From Holosporales bacterium (GTDB lineage Bacteria; Pseudomonadota; Alphaproteobacteria; BNTO01): DNA of 35,344 nucleotides. Each line of letters starts with the position of its first letter. Positions within the stretch are counted from its first letter, which is position 1. The stretch lies in contig JAIRNW010000011.1 in NCBI GenBank assembly GCA_031257795.1, forward strand, positions 1-35,344. The letters run 5' to 3'. The translations under genes and the position numbers were made by a program. Below, one piece after another: positions 8,597 through 17,936 of the stretch. The notes beneath the pieces were generated by a model. The model saw only the letters and a program-made list of their open reading frames with translations, had not been told where the DNA came from and searched no databases.

Positions 8597-11230
8597 TCAG
8601 AATAATTTCTGATGTTCCTCATCTCTATCTCCCTTCGCCGGCTCCTTCGTCAGCTTAGCGGCTTTTGGCCCGTCTTTCGCCCTTCCCTCAAACGATTCCA
8701 AAAGCTCAACAGCCCTCAATATCACGCTCTTCGGCAAACCAGCCAGCTGCGCAACATTAATCCCATAAGATCTCTTCGCAACTCCATCGACAATCTTGTG
8801 CAAGAAAATGACCTTTCCTTCCCACTCTTGAATCGCCGCCGTCAGCGGAACAAGGCCCGGCAAATTCTTGTTCAGCTCGGTTATCTCGTGATAATGTGTG
8901 GCAAACATCGTTCTGCACGCAATCACCCCGTAAACATACTCACTCACGGCCCACGCTATAGCCAGCCCATCATACGTGGATGTCCCGCGCCCGATTTCAT
9001 CCAAAATCACGAAAGACCGCGCCGACGCCTGATGCAAAATTGCCGACGTCTCCATCATTTCCACCATAAACGTGGATCGCCCAGACGCTATATCATCAGA
9101 CGCCCCAATCCGGCTGAAAATTTTATCCACAATGCCGATCCTCGCGCCTTTCGCCGGCACGAAAAACCCAGCCTGCGCCATGATAATGATCAGCGCGTTT
9201 TGCCGGAGATAAGTGCTTTTCCCGGACATGTTTGGGCCCGTTATCAACAAAAAGCGCCGCGATTCATTGATGATGCAGTTATTGCTTGTGAAGTTTTTGT
9301 AATCGTCTTTAAAAGACAGCTCGACGACCGGATGCCTGCCCTCCTCAATTTCTATGACGTTATCGGTTGTTAGCGAGGGGCGCACGTAGTTGTACTTCTC
9401 GGCAAGAAACGCGATGGAGGCGAAAACGTCGATTTCGGCGATGGCCTGCGAAAGCTTCAAAAGTTTATCCTTGTTGTCCAACACGGCCGCGCACAGGTCG
9501 CCGAATAAATCCAATTCTCTGAGCAACGCTAGGTGCTCGGCTTCCTTGAGGGATTTTTCCAATTCGATTAATTCGGGGGTTGTGTATCTGGTGTAGTTGG
9601 TGAGGGTCTGGCGGTGGATAAAATCAAATGGAACTTTCGAGATTTGCCCCGAGCTCACCTCGATGTACACCCCCCAAACGTTGTTGCTTCCCACGCGCAA
9701 ATTGTTGATTCCAGTTTGTTGAATGTATTTATGTTGTAGGTCGATAAGCATTTCCGAGGCGTTGGTGTGCAAGCCTCTATGGTATTTTAATTTTTCATCA
9801 AAGGAGTCTTTAATGAAATTTCCGTCTTTGGCTAGGATTGGAACTTCATCCTTTATGGCTTGTTCTAGGAGATCTTTCAGTTCCGATAACCGTCCCAAAA
9901 TGTGCCAAGAGGAAGCAAGACTGGCGGTGGAATCGTTTTGCTCGGACGTTGATGCGCTACCTACCTCAGTCTCTCCGCCAAACCCCGCCTGCAAATCGCT
10001 CGGGAAAAACTTATCGCGCAAAATTCTCCAGACAGAGTCGACCTTTCGCAATGCAATCTTCAAGGAAAGCAAGTCCTTAGGCGCCACTCTTCCCAAAACA
10101 ATTCTTGAAAGAATCCGCTCAATATCCGGAACTCCGCCAAGCGCCCCGCGCACCTCCTCGCAAAAGCTAGGGCTCTCCATGAAAAAGCCGGCCAGATCCA
10201 AACGCTCGTTGATTTTTGTTATATCGGTCAGCGGGGCCATCAGCCAGTTTTGCAAAAGCCTACGCCCCACGGAAGTTACGGTTTTGTTAAGAGTGGCGAA
10301 CAAGGAAAGGCCGTTTTCGGATTGAGAGGTCGCCAGCTCGAGGTTCCGGCGCGTTGAGGCATCTATCCCCATGAACTCGTCCGAACAAATGATTTTAGGG
10401 GCAAGCAGAGAAATGTTGCGCGTGCATTGCGTTATCATTATGTAGTCAACCAAAATTCCCGCGGCCTGCACCTCCTGCTCTTGCATTTTCCCGAAAATAT
10501 CCAAAGAGCAAACGTTATATACAGTTTCCAGGAGGGCCCGCGCGTTGGCGCTGTTGAAGCGCGCCTTAGGGAGCAGGGTCAGCCGCTTTTTTATGGGCTC
10601 AAAAACAGGGAGAAACGCGGAAAAGGTCTCGTCCGACATGATCACCTCAACAGGGCTCCAGCGGGCCAAAACATTACCGATTTCCGCTTTGCAAAAGGAC
10701 TCTACCCCTAGGAAACCCGTCGAAACATCCGCAACGGCAACTGACATAGTGGCTTTGTTCGCTTGATTAAGAGACACGGCCATGATGTAGTTGTGGTTTG
10801 GCGATAAAAGCTCGTCCTCAGTCAGCGTTCCCATCGTGACAATGCGAATGACGCTGCGCTGCAGGGGCCCCTTGTTGCCGCGCTTTTTGGCGGCTTCTGG
10901 GGTTTCCGTTTGATCGCAGATCGCAACCTTGTAGCCGCCCTGGATCAGCCTGGAAAGGTACCCCTCAAAAGACTGCACGGGCACACCGCACATCGGGATG
11001 TCTTTATTTTCGTACTTGCCGCGTTTGGTTAAGGCAATGTCAAGCTCTCGCGAGGCGGTTACGGCGTCCTCAAAGAACATCTCGAAAAAATCGCCCATCC
11101 TATAGAACAGAAGGCAATCAGGGTGCTGCTTTTTTATGTCGATGTACTGGCGCATCGTTGGGGATATGCAGGAGGATCCCACAGGGCAATCAAACGCCTC
11201 GTTCACATTTGAGCTAGAAACGTCTTTCAT
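8597..11230 (-). CDS. mutS: DNA mismatch repair protein MutS
   Basis: PTMRQYIDIKKQHPDCLLFYRMGDFFEMFFEDA; ITGPNMSGKSTYLRQNALI; FVILDEIGRGTSTYDGLAIAWA; MFATHYHEITEL. Confidence 0.97.
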   Translation of the reverse strand: MKDVSSSNVNEAFDCPVGSSCISPTMRQYIDIKKQHPDCLLFYRMGDFFEMFFEDAVTASRELDIALTKRGKYENKDIPMCGVPVQSFEGYLSRLIQGGYKVAICDQTETPEAAKKRGNKGPLQRSVIRIVTMGTLTEDELLSPNHNYIMAVSLNQANKATMSVAVADVSTGFLGVESFCKAEIGNVLARWSPVEVIMSDETFSAFLPVFEPIKKRLTLLPKARFNSANARALLETVYNVCSLDIFGKMQEQEVQAAGILVDYIMITQCTRNISLLAPKIICSDEFMGIDASTRRNLELATSQSENGLSLFATLNKTVTSVGRRLLQNWLMAPLTDITKINERLDLAGFFMESPSFCEEVRGALGGVPDIERILSRIVLGRVAPKDLLSLKIALRKVDSVWRILRDKFFPSDLQAGFGGETEVGSASTSEQNDSTASLASSWHILGRLSELKDLLEQAIKDEVPILAKDGNFIKDSFDEKLKYHRGLHTNASEMLIDLQHKYIQQTGINNLRVGSNNVWGVYIEVSSGQISKVPFDFIHRQTLTNYTRYTTPELIELEKSLKEAEHLALLRELDLFGDLCAAVLDNKDKLLKLSQAIAEIDVFASIAFLAEKYNYVRPSLTTDNVIEIEEGRHPVVELSFKDDYKNFTSNNCIINESRRFLLITGPNMSGKSTYLRQNALIIIMAQAGFFVPAKGARIGIVDKIFSRIGASDDIASGRSTFMVEMMETSAILHQASARSFVILDEIGRGTSTYDGLAIAWAVSEYVYGVIACRTMFATHYHEITELNKNLPGLVPLTAAIQEWEGKVIFLHKIVDGVAKRSYGINVAQLAGLPKSVILRAVELLESFEGRAKDGPKAAKLTKEPAKGDRDEEHQKLF

Positions 11231-11239
11231 TTAAACATA

Positions 11240-11347
11240 CCCATTTACCAAAAGTTTGCGAGTTCGTCGCTGCGATGCTCGGCTTGAGCAGTACAGCTAT
11301 GTGCCTACGCTTCGATGCTCCTGCCACAAATTCTTTTGGTGAATGTG
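11240..11347 (-). repeat. Palindromic element, family 1, upstream of mutS start
   Basis: Arms CCATTTACCAAAAG / CTTTTGGTGAATGTGG; core GTTCGTCGCTGCGATGCTCGGCTTGAGCAGTAC matches the reverse complement of the acs copy. Confidence 0.85.
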
Positions 11348-11809
11348 GAATAACACAAGGCCGACCGCCAAAATCCGAGGCATCGCCGGAATCTTAACAC
11401 AATTTTTGCGAAGCGCACAAAACCGCAAAATTTTGTTCGTTACTTCGAAGCACAGACGCGTGGGTTGAGGCCCCAACGTAGTTAAGTATAGTCAAACACA
11501 CCTAATTTTCCCCTTGACACGAATACTTCCCTATACTATGCGGCAATCGGAATATTGCTAATTGGTATACTGTGAAAAATTTTCTATCATCAGCAGACCG
11601 CACGGAACTCCAAGAACTCTTGAAAAAAGAAAAAAAGCTTCAATTGCTGCCCGCATAATGTTCTCTTCGTATTTTCGCCGCCCAAAAACAATACTTACAA
11701 TTATACATGTGTACGAAAAATTAATTTTCAGCTTATGTGCTTATACAAATCGTAAAAATAATTGGGAGGTAGAATTTATCATAGATGCTCGGCTTGAAAT
11801 GTTGAATCC

Positions 11810-12559
11810 TTACCTGGGCATTGGATAAGGGGGAATCATCTGCTGATAAGTCGGCTCAACTTGCCCGGTTACATGCCCGAGTCTGCTGGCTTGAGACCTC
11901 GCCTCTTCTTCAGAAGGTACGGCAAATATGATATACGACTTCCCTGGCGGAAGGGATATGATTTCTTGCTGACTATAGCTTCTATTTGTGCTTGGCACCT
12001 TTACAATAAAATACCCACCATCCTTCAGTATAAAAGTTGCCGCTCCCTCTTTCATACGCGTAGGAATGTACGAAGAAGCACTAGAAGACTGGTCTTGAGG
12101 TGTTACGTCATTGCTTGGATCAGAGAAACTTTGATTTGGGAAAGAGGAAGCGTAAGTTGGCTGTTGTGCATTGGAATTTGGGGCATATCCGTGGAATTGT
12201 TGTTGGATAGGAGGATATGGGTAATACGGATTTGGCGGGTTGTAATACTGAAATGGGTTTTGTTGCATTGGATTTCCCCAAGCATCGTACTGTGGACCGA
12301 ATGGTGAGCCGAATTGTTGTTGGTACGTCTGGAATTCACTTTGCTCTTGAGATTCTTCGGCTTCTGGGTATTGCTGCATGAGGCTTTCTTCAGAAAATGC
12401 TGGGGATAATGCGGCAATATGCAAGCCCAGCAGCGCAACCAGGCTCGGCAACAAAAAGTTTGTTGGTTCATCGAGTCGTTGCCCTAACAAAATCTGCGAC
12501 TTTGATGGGAGCCCGGTGCGTCTAGGCTTGAGCAGTACGTATACGCAGCTTCTGTACAT
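11810..12559 (-). CDS. P/Q/Y-rich secreted protein of unknown function
   Basis: Hydrophobic leader FLLPSLVALLGLHIAALSPAFS then Q/P/Y/N-rich region and a small folded C-terminal domain (FILKDGGYFIVKVPS...YIIFAVPSEEEARSQASRLGHV). Confidence 0.55.
   Translation of the reverse strand: MYRSCVYVLLKPRRTGLPSKSQILLGQRLDEPTNFLLPSLVALLGLHIAALSPAFSEESLMQQYPEAEESQEQSEFQTYQQQFGSPFGPQYDAWGNPMQQNPFQYYNPPNPYYPYPPIQQQFHGYAPNSNAQQPTYASSFPNQSFSDPSNDVTPQDQSSSASSYIPTRMKEGAATFILKDGGYFIVKVPSTNRSYSQQEIISLPPGKSYIIFAVPSEEEARSQASRLGHVTGQVEPTYQQMIPPYPMPR
12450..12550 (-). repeat. Palindromic element, family 1 (left arm truncated), overlapping the 5' end of ORF 11810-12559
   Basis: Minus strand CGTACTGCTCAAGCCTAGACGCACCGGGCTCCCATCAAAGTCGCAGATTTTGTTAGGGCAACGACTCGATGAACCAACAAACTTTTTGT, alignable to copies in rnpA and downstream of miaA. 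Confidence 0.8.
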
Positions 12560-12884
12560 ATCTCCGCCCCAGTTTACTACTTGTATATCTTACTAATCGT
12601 CTGACATATTAAAGCAGAAAAATTAATATTCAATTTATACTGCTTGGAGCCTTGGGATAAACCAGTCGGCCGAAAGAATTGTAATGAAACATTTTGATTG
12701 ACGGAGAATTTTGAAAATGCTCCAATGTCAACATATTCTTGGCGAGTGTGCGTTTTCACCTTTGTTTTTACAGGTTGCAAATTTGAAAAGTGCCGCATCT
12801 TGGGCCTCCAGATGTTCTGTTTTGGCTCGGCCCGTCATCTTTGTCGGGTTTTTATGAGAGCCGTTTGAATGTGGAGTTAATGGC

Positions 12885-13235
12885 ATGTTCACTTGCACTG
12901 TGCGTGATCTAGCTGGAACGGCTGTTTCATATCATGTTACTTCAGTTTCTTTTACGTCGGAAGTCGGAGATTGCGTTGTTTTGCCGCACCATGAGCCACT
13001 TTTCGTAACGCTTGTTCCGCAGACCGTGTTTGTTACTACGAAGGGCGAGGGGAAGCATAAGGATGCGGGCGAAGCAGGCAGTAAAAAGAAAAAAGAAAGT
13101 CAGCCAGCACATTCGGCATCTTCCGAAGCAGTAAGCATTCCAGACGGTGGTGCCGGTAGTCGACGATCAATCGTCGTGAAAAACGCTGGGGTGTTGTCTG
13201 TTAGGATGAATCATTGTGATATTTGGGTTTGGTGA
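12885..13235 (+). CDS. atpC: Probable ATP synthase F1 epsilon subunit
   Basis: MFTCTVRDLAGTAVSYHVTSVSFTSEVGDCVVLPHHEPLFVTLVPQTVFV matches the AtpC N-terminal beta domain pattern; KNAGVLSVRMNHCDIWV matches its end; lysine-rich insert between. Confidence 0.6.
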   Translation: MFTCTVRDLAGTAVSYHVTSVSFTSEVGDCVVLPHHEPLFVTLVPQTVFVTTKGEGKHKDAGEAGSKKKKESQPAHSASSEAVSIPDGGAGSRRSIVVKNAGVLSVRMNHCDIWVW

Positions 13236-13272
13236 TAACCAAGCGCTAGTTTTGTCTGAGTACTGGAGTGAC

Positions 13273-13396
13273 TATAGCCAATCACAAGTGAATTGTTGGC
13301 AGGAGACACGGAGCGCAACCGCCGAGCCGTACCTAAATGTACCGCTCAAGGCGAGCACTGGATCGACGAACCCACATTCACTTGTGATTGGTTATA
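13273..13396 (+). repeat. Palindromic element, family 1
   Basis: 20-bp terminal inverted repeat with one mismatch, TATAGCCAATCACAAGTGAA / TTCACTTGTGATTGGTTATA; core GTACCTAAATGTACCGCTCAAGGCGAGCACTGGATCGACGAACCCAC. Confidence 0.9.
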
Positions 13397-13587
13397 TAGC
13401 CAATCGCCCCTAATTTATAGAGCGGCTAAGGTAGCAAGTTTACGCAAAGTACCCCCTCCCATTAGGGAATCGCCCTGGCAAATTGCGTTGACAGTATCTG
13501 TTTTTTTGTTGCAAATCAGAATGCACGGGCTATAATCAGCTGTGATTTGACCCCATTTGTTTTGGAAAGCCTGGAGAGGGAAAATAT

Positions 13588-15651
13588 ATGTGCGTTAGAA
13601 AAGTTGTTACAGCCAAAAAATTACTTGGTTTTTTTTACGTTTATAGTGCTCTATCGGGCATGGTTTGCTTTGGGAGTTCTAGTGTTTTGGCGCCTGTTTT
13701 TAGAAGTTTCCAGTCTGCAACAGCTAAACGGCCTGGCGCGTCTACAAAATTGGTCAAGCGCGTATCCGGAAGGCAGCCTGGTGCGCCTGCAAAATTGGTC
13801 AAGCGCGCAGCCAGAGGACAGCCGGAATCTGCCTGGGGACGTTTCCGTGGAGAGATCGATGCCTTGCTAGAAAAAAATCTATCACCTGGGTTGTATAAAA
13901 AAATTAGTGGCAATCCTTATGGGGTTGAAATCGTCATAGGTGGCGTCGTAGTGGCCTTGTCCGTTGTTGCAGTCACTGCGTACAAAATGCTTGCTTCTGG
14001 CAAAAACGTTGTCGTCGCTGCTGAATCTGCGCCAAATTCTCCACATGTGGAAAGTGTTCAGAATATTCGAACGGTGGAGCAAGCGCAAATTCCAGTGGGT
14101 GCCGAGATGGGATCAGCCATACCAGAGTGGTTACCGCTAGGCGACCCTGCAGAAGTTGCGCATGCCTCTTCTGAAACAGAAGTTGTGCGCGCCTCTTCTG
14201 AAACAGAAGTAGCAAGCGGCCAGGCGAAACTTCCGACGCCTGAAGTAGAGCATGGACCTGTTGAACACTCCTCTTCATCAGGCAATGTCACTAAGACGGG
14301 AACAGCTATACCAGAGGCTTTACAGCCAGGCACCCCTGCAGAAGTTGTGCATGCCTCTTCTGAAACAGAAGTAGTGAGCAGCCAGGTGAAACTTCCGCCG
14401 CATGAAGTAGAGTATAGACTTGTTGAAGTCTCCTCTTCATCAGGCGGTGCCCCTGAGTTGGACTCGACATCAGGCAATGACTCTGAGTTGGACTCATCAA
14501 ATGGTGTTTCCACACCAGACGATGCTCCAGAGTCCGATTCGAACAATCCCGATCTCGCCACCACAGGACATGATAGTACGGAGGTAGCGGGCAGCCAGGT
14601 GAAACTTCCGCCGCATGAAGTAGAGTATAGACTTGTTGAAGTCTCCTCTTCATCAGGCGGTGCCCCTGAGTTGGACTCGACATCAGGCAATGACTCTGAG
14701 TTGGACTTGATGTCAAATTTAACGATGAGGCAAGTACAAAATTCAGATGGTGTCTTCTGGACGAGACCAGCTATACAACGGACTCAATGTCTCTTAGGCC
14801 CTGGCTCAAGCCGAACATTTCCCCAGTTAGACAGTGCTCTTAAGTTAAACTCGTCATCAAATGGTGTTTGCTCATCAGACAATGCCCCTGAGTTGGACTC
14901 ATCAAATGGTGCTTCCACACCAGACAATGCTCCAGGATCCAATCTGACGTGGGGTGCTATTGGTAGATGGCTCGTCGCACACATTCCTGGTGCTAGCACT
15001 GTTTTGGAAGTTTTTCTCAATCCCGATTTGGCCTTCGCTAAACATGATGGTGCGGAGGTAGGGAACAGCCCGGTGGAATCTCCGAAGCCTAAAGTAGATG
15101 AACAGGGGTTTTTCAGTTGGTTGTTTACACCAGGTAAGAAAGTGGAACCGATGCTCGTCGGTTGCAAAGTAACAAGCCAGAATGAAGGTAATTGGCATGA
15201 CAACGATAAGGGGCAGAAAGAAGCACTGCCAGCTACTGCCTCGCCAACTCCAGAACCGGTTGTAGCGGGGGGTGGGGAAATCGTAGCCCCGGGAAATAAT
15301 GGGGGCCAGCAGGATTTCTCTGAGACACCGTCATTTGCTTCTCTCGTTAACCCGTTTTCTGAGTGCGCAGAAAAGACTGATTACAATCAACGTAGTTGTT
15401 ATACAGATAAGTTTGAAGAAGACCCTGAAGGAGGAGAGCAAGCGTGTCGGTTTTTTAGGGCTGGCCTAGATACTAGTGCTGACGGGCTGTATATGACTGG
15501 TCATTGTGCAGGTCTTGGGCGTGGTGGCGAAGTAAATCATCAACAAGCTCTTGAGTTTTTTAATCGATCTCACTCACTCGGAAACTGGGCAGCTACGATT
15601 AAGATGGGCTCAGTTCCAGAGAATGAGAGACGAAAGTTCTTCAATGAGTAG
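13588..15651 (+). CDS. Large repeat-containing membrane/secreted protein with C-terminal Sel1-like segment
   Basis: 687 aa; TM segment GVEIVIGGVVVALSVVAVTAYKML; acidic Ser/Asp-rich repeats; C-terminus QACRFFRAGLDTSADGLYMTGHCAGLGRGGEVNHQQALEFFNRSHSLGNWAATIKMG resembles Sel1 repeats. Confidence 0.65.
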   Translation: MCVRKVVTAKKLLGFFYVYSALSGMVCFGSSSVLAPVFRSFQSATAKRPGASTKLVKRVSGRQPGAPAKLVKRAARGQPESAWGRFRGEIDALLEKNLSPGLYKKISGNPYGVEIVIGGVVVALSVVAVTAYKMLASGKNVVVAAESAPNSPHVESVQNIRTVEQAQIPVGAEMGSAIPEWLPLGDPAEVAHASSETEVVRASSETEVASGQAKLPTPEVEHGPVEHSSSSGNVTKTGTAIPEALQPGTPAEVVHASSETEVVSSQVKLPPHEVEYRLVEVSSSSGGAPELDSTSGNDSELDSSNGVSTPDDAPESDSNNPDLATTGHDSTEVAGSQVKLPPHEVEYRLVEVSSSSGGAPELDSTSGNDSELDLMSNLTMRQVQNSDGVFWTRPAIQRTQCLLGPGSSRTFPQLDSALKLNSSSNGVCSSDNAPELDSSNGASTPDNAPGSNLTWGAIGRWLVAHIPGASTVLEVFLNPDLAFAKHDGAEVGNSPVESPKPKVDEQGFFSWLFTPGKKVEPMLVGCKVTSQNEGNWHDNDKGQKEALPATASPTPEPVVAGGGEIVAPGNNGGQQDFSETPSFASLVNPFSECAEKTDYNQRSCYTDKFEEDPEGGEQACRFFRAGLDTSADGLYMTGHCAGLGRGGEVNHQQALEFFNRSHSLGNWAATIKMGSVPENERRKFFNE
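14378..14494 (+). repeat. 117-bp perfect direct repeat, copy 1 (39 codons)
   Basis: GCAGCCAGGTGAAACTTCCGCCGCATGAAGTAGAG...CTCTGAGTTGGACT, identical by eye to 14591-14707. Confidence 0.92.
14591..14707 (+). repeat. 117-bp perfect direct repeat, copy 2
   Basis: Identical to 14378-14494; offset 213 bp, in frame. Confidence 0.92.
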
Positions 15652-15714
15652 CCTTACGAGTGAAAATTTTGATGAGCGGTTTGGATTGTGCTCTCTTTGT
15701 GACTGGTTATAAGT

Positions 15715-16794
15715 TTAGTTCAGCGTGATCTTGAACCTCGAGAACGAGCACAGCGCTATGAACAAGGTGGCGGCGAGTATCGCCAAGCAATGCTGCGTGA
15801 CGTATACAGCGTCGCCGCCTTTAAGCAAAATATTGCGCACCAAGAACGTGTGGTGCGCCAGCGGATTGGCGTACGCAACCCAGCGCAACCACACAGGCAT
15901 GTTGTCTATCGGGAAAAAGGACCCAGACAGCATCATGAGCACGAAAATAACAATAAAGCTACACAGCATTGATTGCTGTTGATTCTTCACGAAAGTGGAC
16001 ATCAAAAGCCCGAGCGTCACCGCGCAAATCACATACAGCAAGTTCTCCACAAGAAACACAAAAAAATTCCCGCGGAATGGAAGGTCAAAGAAAAGCATTC
16101 CGGCGATCAGCACAACAAAAGTGTTGAATAGCCCTATCATGGCAAACGGGATTGTTTTCCCAAGAATTATGTCTCTTCGCTTAATCGGCGCAGAAATGAT
16201 CGTCTCAAACGTCCCGCTCTCCCTCTCTTTCGCTATCGACGTACAAGTCAGCATCATAACCAGAATCGTCAGGATCATCGCAATAATCCCAGGAACAATA
16301 AATGTCGTCGTCTCAAGGGCCGGGTTGTAAAGCGGGCGCGTGACAATGTGTATTGGGCTGCTGCCATTCTGCCAGCAAACGTTATGAACAATGCTCTGTA
16401 TATAGCCGTCAATAGCCCTCGCCCGCAAAACATTCGACGCATTGATCAGGAGCTGCAGCTTCCCGTCCCCGCGCCCAACCGCCTTCGTCGCGCCGCCCTC
16501 TGGCGCAACTATGACGGCGTCAACCTTCCCACTCAAAATCGCTTGCTCCGGCGCGACATCGGACGTGTCGACAGGAAGGAACCAGCGCGACGCAATCGCT
16601 GACCTGTAAATGTCCTGCGCAATAACGTCTCTTGGCTGGAAATACGCGCCGAGTCTTATGTTGATGACGTCGTTGGTTATGGCGTAGCCAAACACCAATA
16701 TCTGTATCACAGGCGTTAGCAATACCATCACGCCTAGGCGCGGGTCTCGCAGCGTTTGTATAATTTCTTTTTTGATGAATCCGCGTAAGATCAT
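15715..16794 (-). CDS. ABC-2 type transporter permease
   Basis: IQTLRDPRLGVMVLLTPVIQILVFGYAITNDV; KERESGTFETIISAPIKRRDIILGKTIPF; MLSGSFFPIDNMPVWLRWVAYANPLAHHTFLVRNILLKG (YbhS/YbhR/YhhJ-like). Confidence 0.9.
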   Translation of the reverse strand: MILRGFIKKEIIQTLRDPRLGVMVLLTPVIQILVFGYAITNDVINIRLGAYFQPRDVIAQDIYRSAIASRWFLPVDTSDVAPEQAILSGKVDAVIVAPEGGATKAVGRGDGKLQLLINASNVLRARAIDGYIQSIVHNVCWQNGSSPIHIVTRPLYNPALETTTFIVPGIIAMILTILVMMLTCTSIAKERESGTFETIISAPIKRRDIILGKTIPFAMIGLFNTFVVLIAGMLFFDLPFRGNFFVFLVENLLYVICAVTLGLLMSTFVKNQQQSMLCSFIVIFVLMMLSGSFFPIDNMPVWLRWVAYANPLAHHTFLVRNILLKGGDAVYVTQHCLAILAATLFIALCSFSRFKITLN

Positions 16795-17906
16795 TTTTCC
16801 AAAGTCCTCTTGAATTTTTGTACACACAAACTGACGATGAGGCAAACATTTGCCAGCAAAGCGGAGAAAGGGAGCCACAGATTCGCTATTGAAGACCCTT
16901 TGAGGAATTGGTCCCTTGCTATATCAACAAACCACTGTGCCGGGAAAATCGTTGCTATCCACCTACACACAACGTGCATCTGCTCTAATGGGAAGATGAA
17001 GCCGGAAAAAAGCATCGAAGGCATCAAGCCTAGCACCATGGCGACCTGCACTGCGGCCTGTTGGTTGCGGACCACTGTTGAAACTAACAAACCAAGCCCC
17101 AAGTAAGACAACAAAAACAGCAAAGCCCCTAAGCCAAAAACCCAGTGCGAGCCCACGAAAGGCAGGGAATACACGATGCGGGCGATCAGATACACAACGA
17201 AAACGGAAAAAATTCCTAAGAAGGCATACGGAATAATTTTTCCGCAGACTATTTCTATTGGACGGACGGGTGTTGAAAGGAGTAATTCCATAGATCCGCT
17301 CTCCCACTCCCTTGAAATCGTTAGCGCCGTTAGTAGAATCGACAGAATGGCCATGATAACAGCGGTTAGCCCCGGCACGATAAACCATTGCGAACTCAAC
17401 TCCGGATTAAACAAAAATCTGCTCTCCACTTTCAGCGGCGCTTTTATGCTTCCGCCTTTATAGATCTCTTTGATTATTTTTTCTTGTATGAGGCCGATGT
17501 AGCCAGCAATCGCGCCAACTGAGGAATTGTCCGTTCCATCCAAAAGGACCTGTACGTGGCTGGGGCATCGCCCGGAAAGATTCATCTCGAACGTTGGCGG
17601 GATAACGATCAGGGCGCTGGCCCGCTCCCTTTCCATCCTTTGATTCCCCTGCAAGACGCTGTCAACCGGCTCGAGCTTAAAATATTGTGAGCTGCCAAGC
17701 ATACGCAAGAGCATCCTGGATGACTGCGAGTGGTCTTGGTCAACGTAGGCGGTGGGGACTTTTTGCACGTTAAATTCAATGGCGTTTCCAAAGATCAGCA
17801 CCATAACAACCGGCATCACTAACGCCATGATAATCGTGAATGGATCGCGTAATATGTGAAAAACTTCCTTTTTCAAAATCGAAAAAACGCGACGACGACT
17901 GACCAT
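16791..17906 (-). CDS. ABC-2 type transporter permease
   Basis: FHILRDPFTIIMALVMPVVMVLIFGNAI; REWESGSMELLLSTPVRPIEIVCGKIIPY; FSGFIFPLEQMHVVCRWIATIFPAQWFVDIARDQFLKG. Confidence 0.9.
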   Translation of the reverse strand: MVSRRRVFSILKKEVFHILRDPFTIIMALVMPVVMVLIFGNAIEFNVQKVPTAYVDQDHSQSSRMLLRMLGSSQYFKLEPVDSVLQGNQRMERERASALIVIPPTFEMNLSGRCPSHVQVLLDGTDNSSVGAIAGYIGLIQEKIIKEIYKGGSIKAPLKVESRFLFNPELSSQWFIVPGLTAVIMAILSILLTALTISREWESGSMELLLSTPVRPIEIVCGKIIPYAFLGIFSVFVVYLIARIVYSLPFVGSHWVFGLGALLFLLSYLGLGLLVSTVVRNQQAAVQVAMVLGLMPSMLFSGFIFPLEQMHVVCRWIATIFPAQWFVDIARDQFLKGSSIANLWLPFSALLANVCLIVSLCVQKFKRTLEK

Positions 17907-17936
17907 TTATCTGTTCCCTTCTACCATTACGCCTTT

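Noticed and set aside
11562-11828. ORF 11562-11828 as a gene
   Set aside because: AT-rich intergenic ORF with no motif, and its end overlaps the minus-strand CDS terminus
13216-13535. ORFs 13216-13413 and 13293-13535
   Set aside because: They mainly translate the palindromic element 13273-13396 and have no other support
14058-14716. Long minus-strand ORFs opposite the repeat protein
   Set aside because: Shadow ORFs created by the repeat-rich coding sequence on the plus strand
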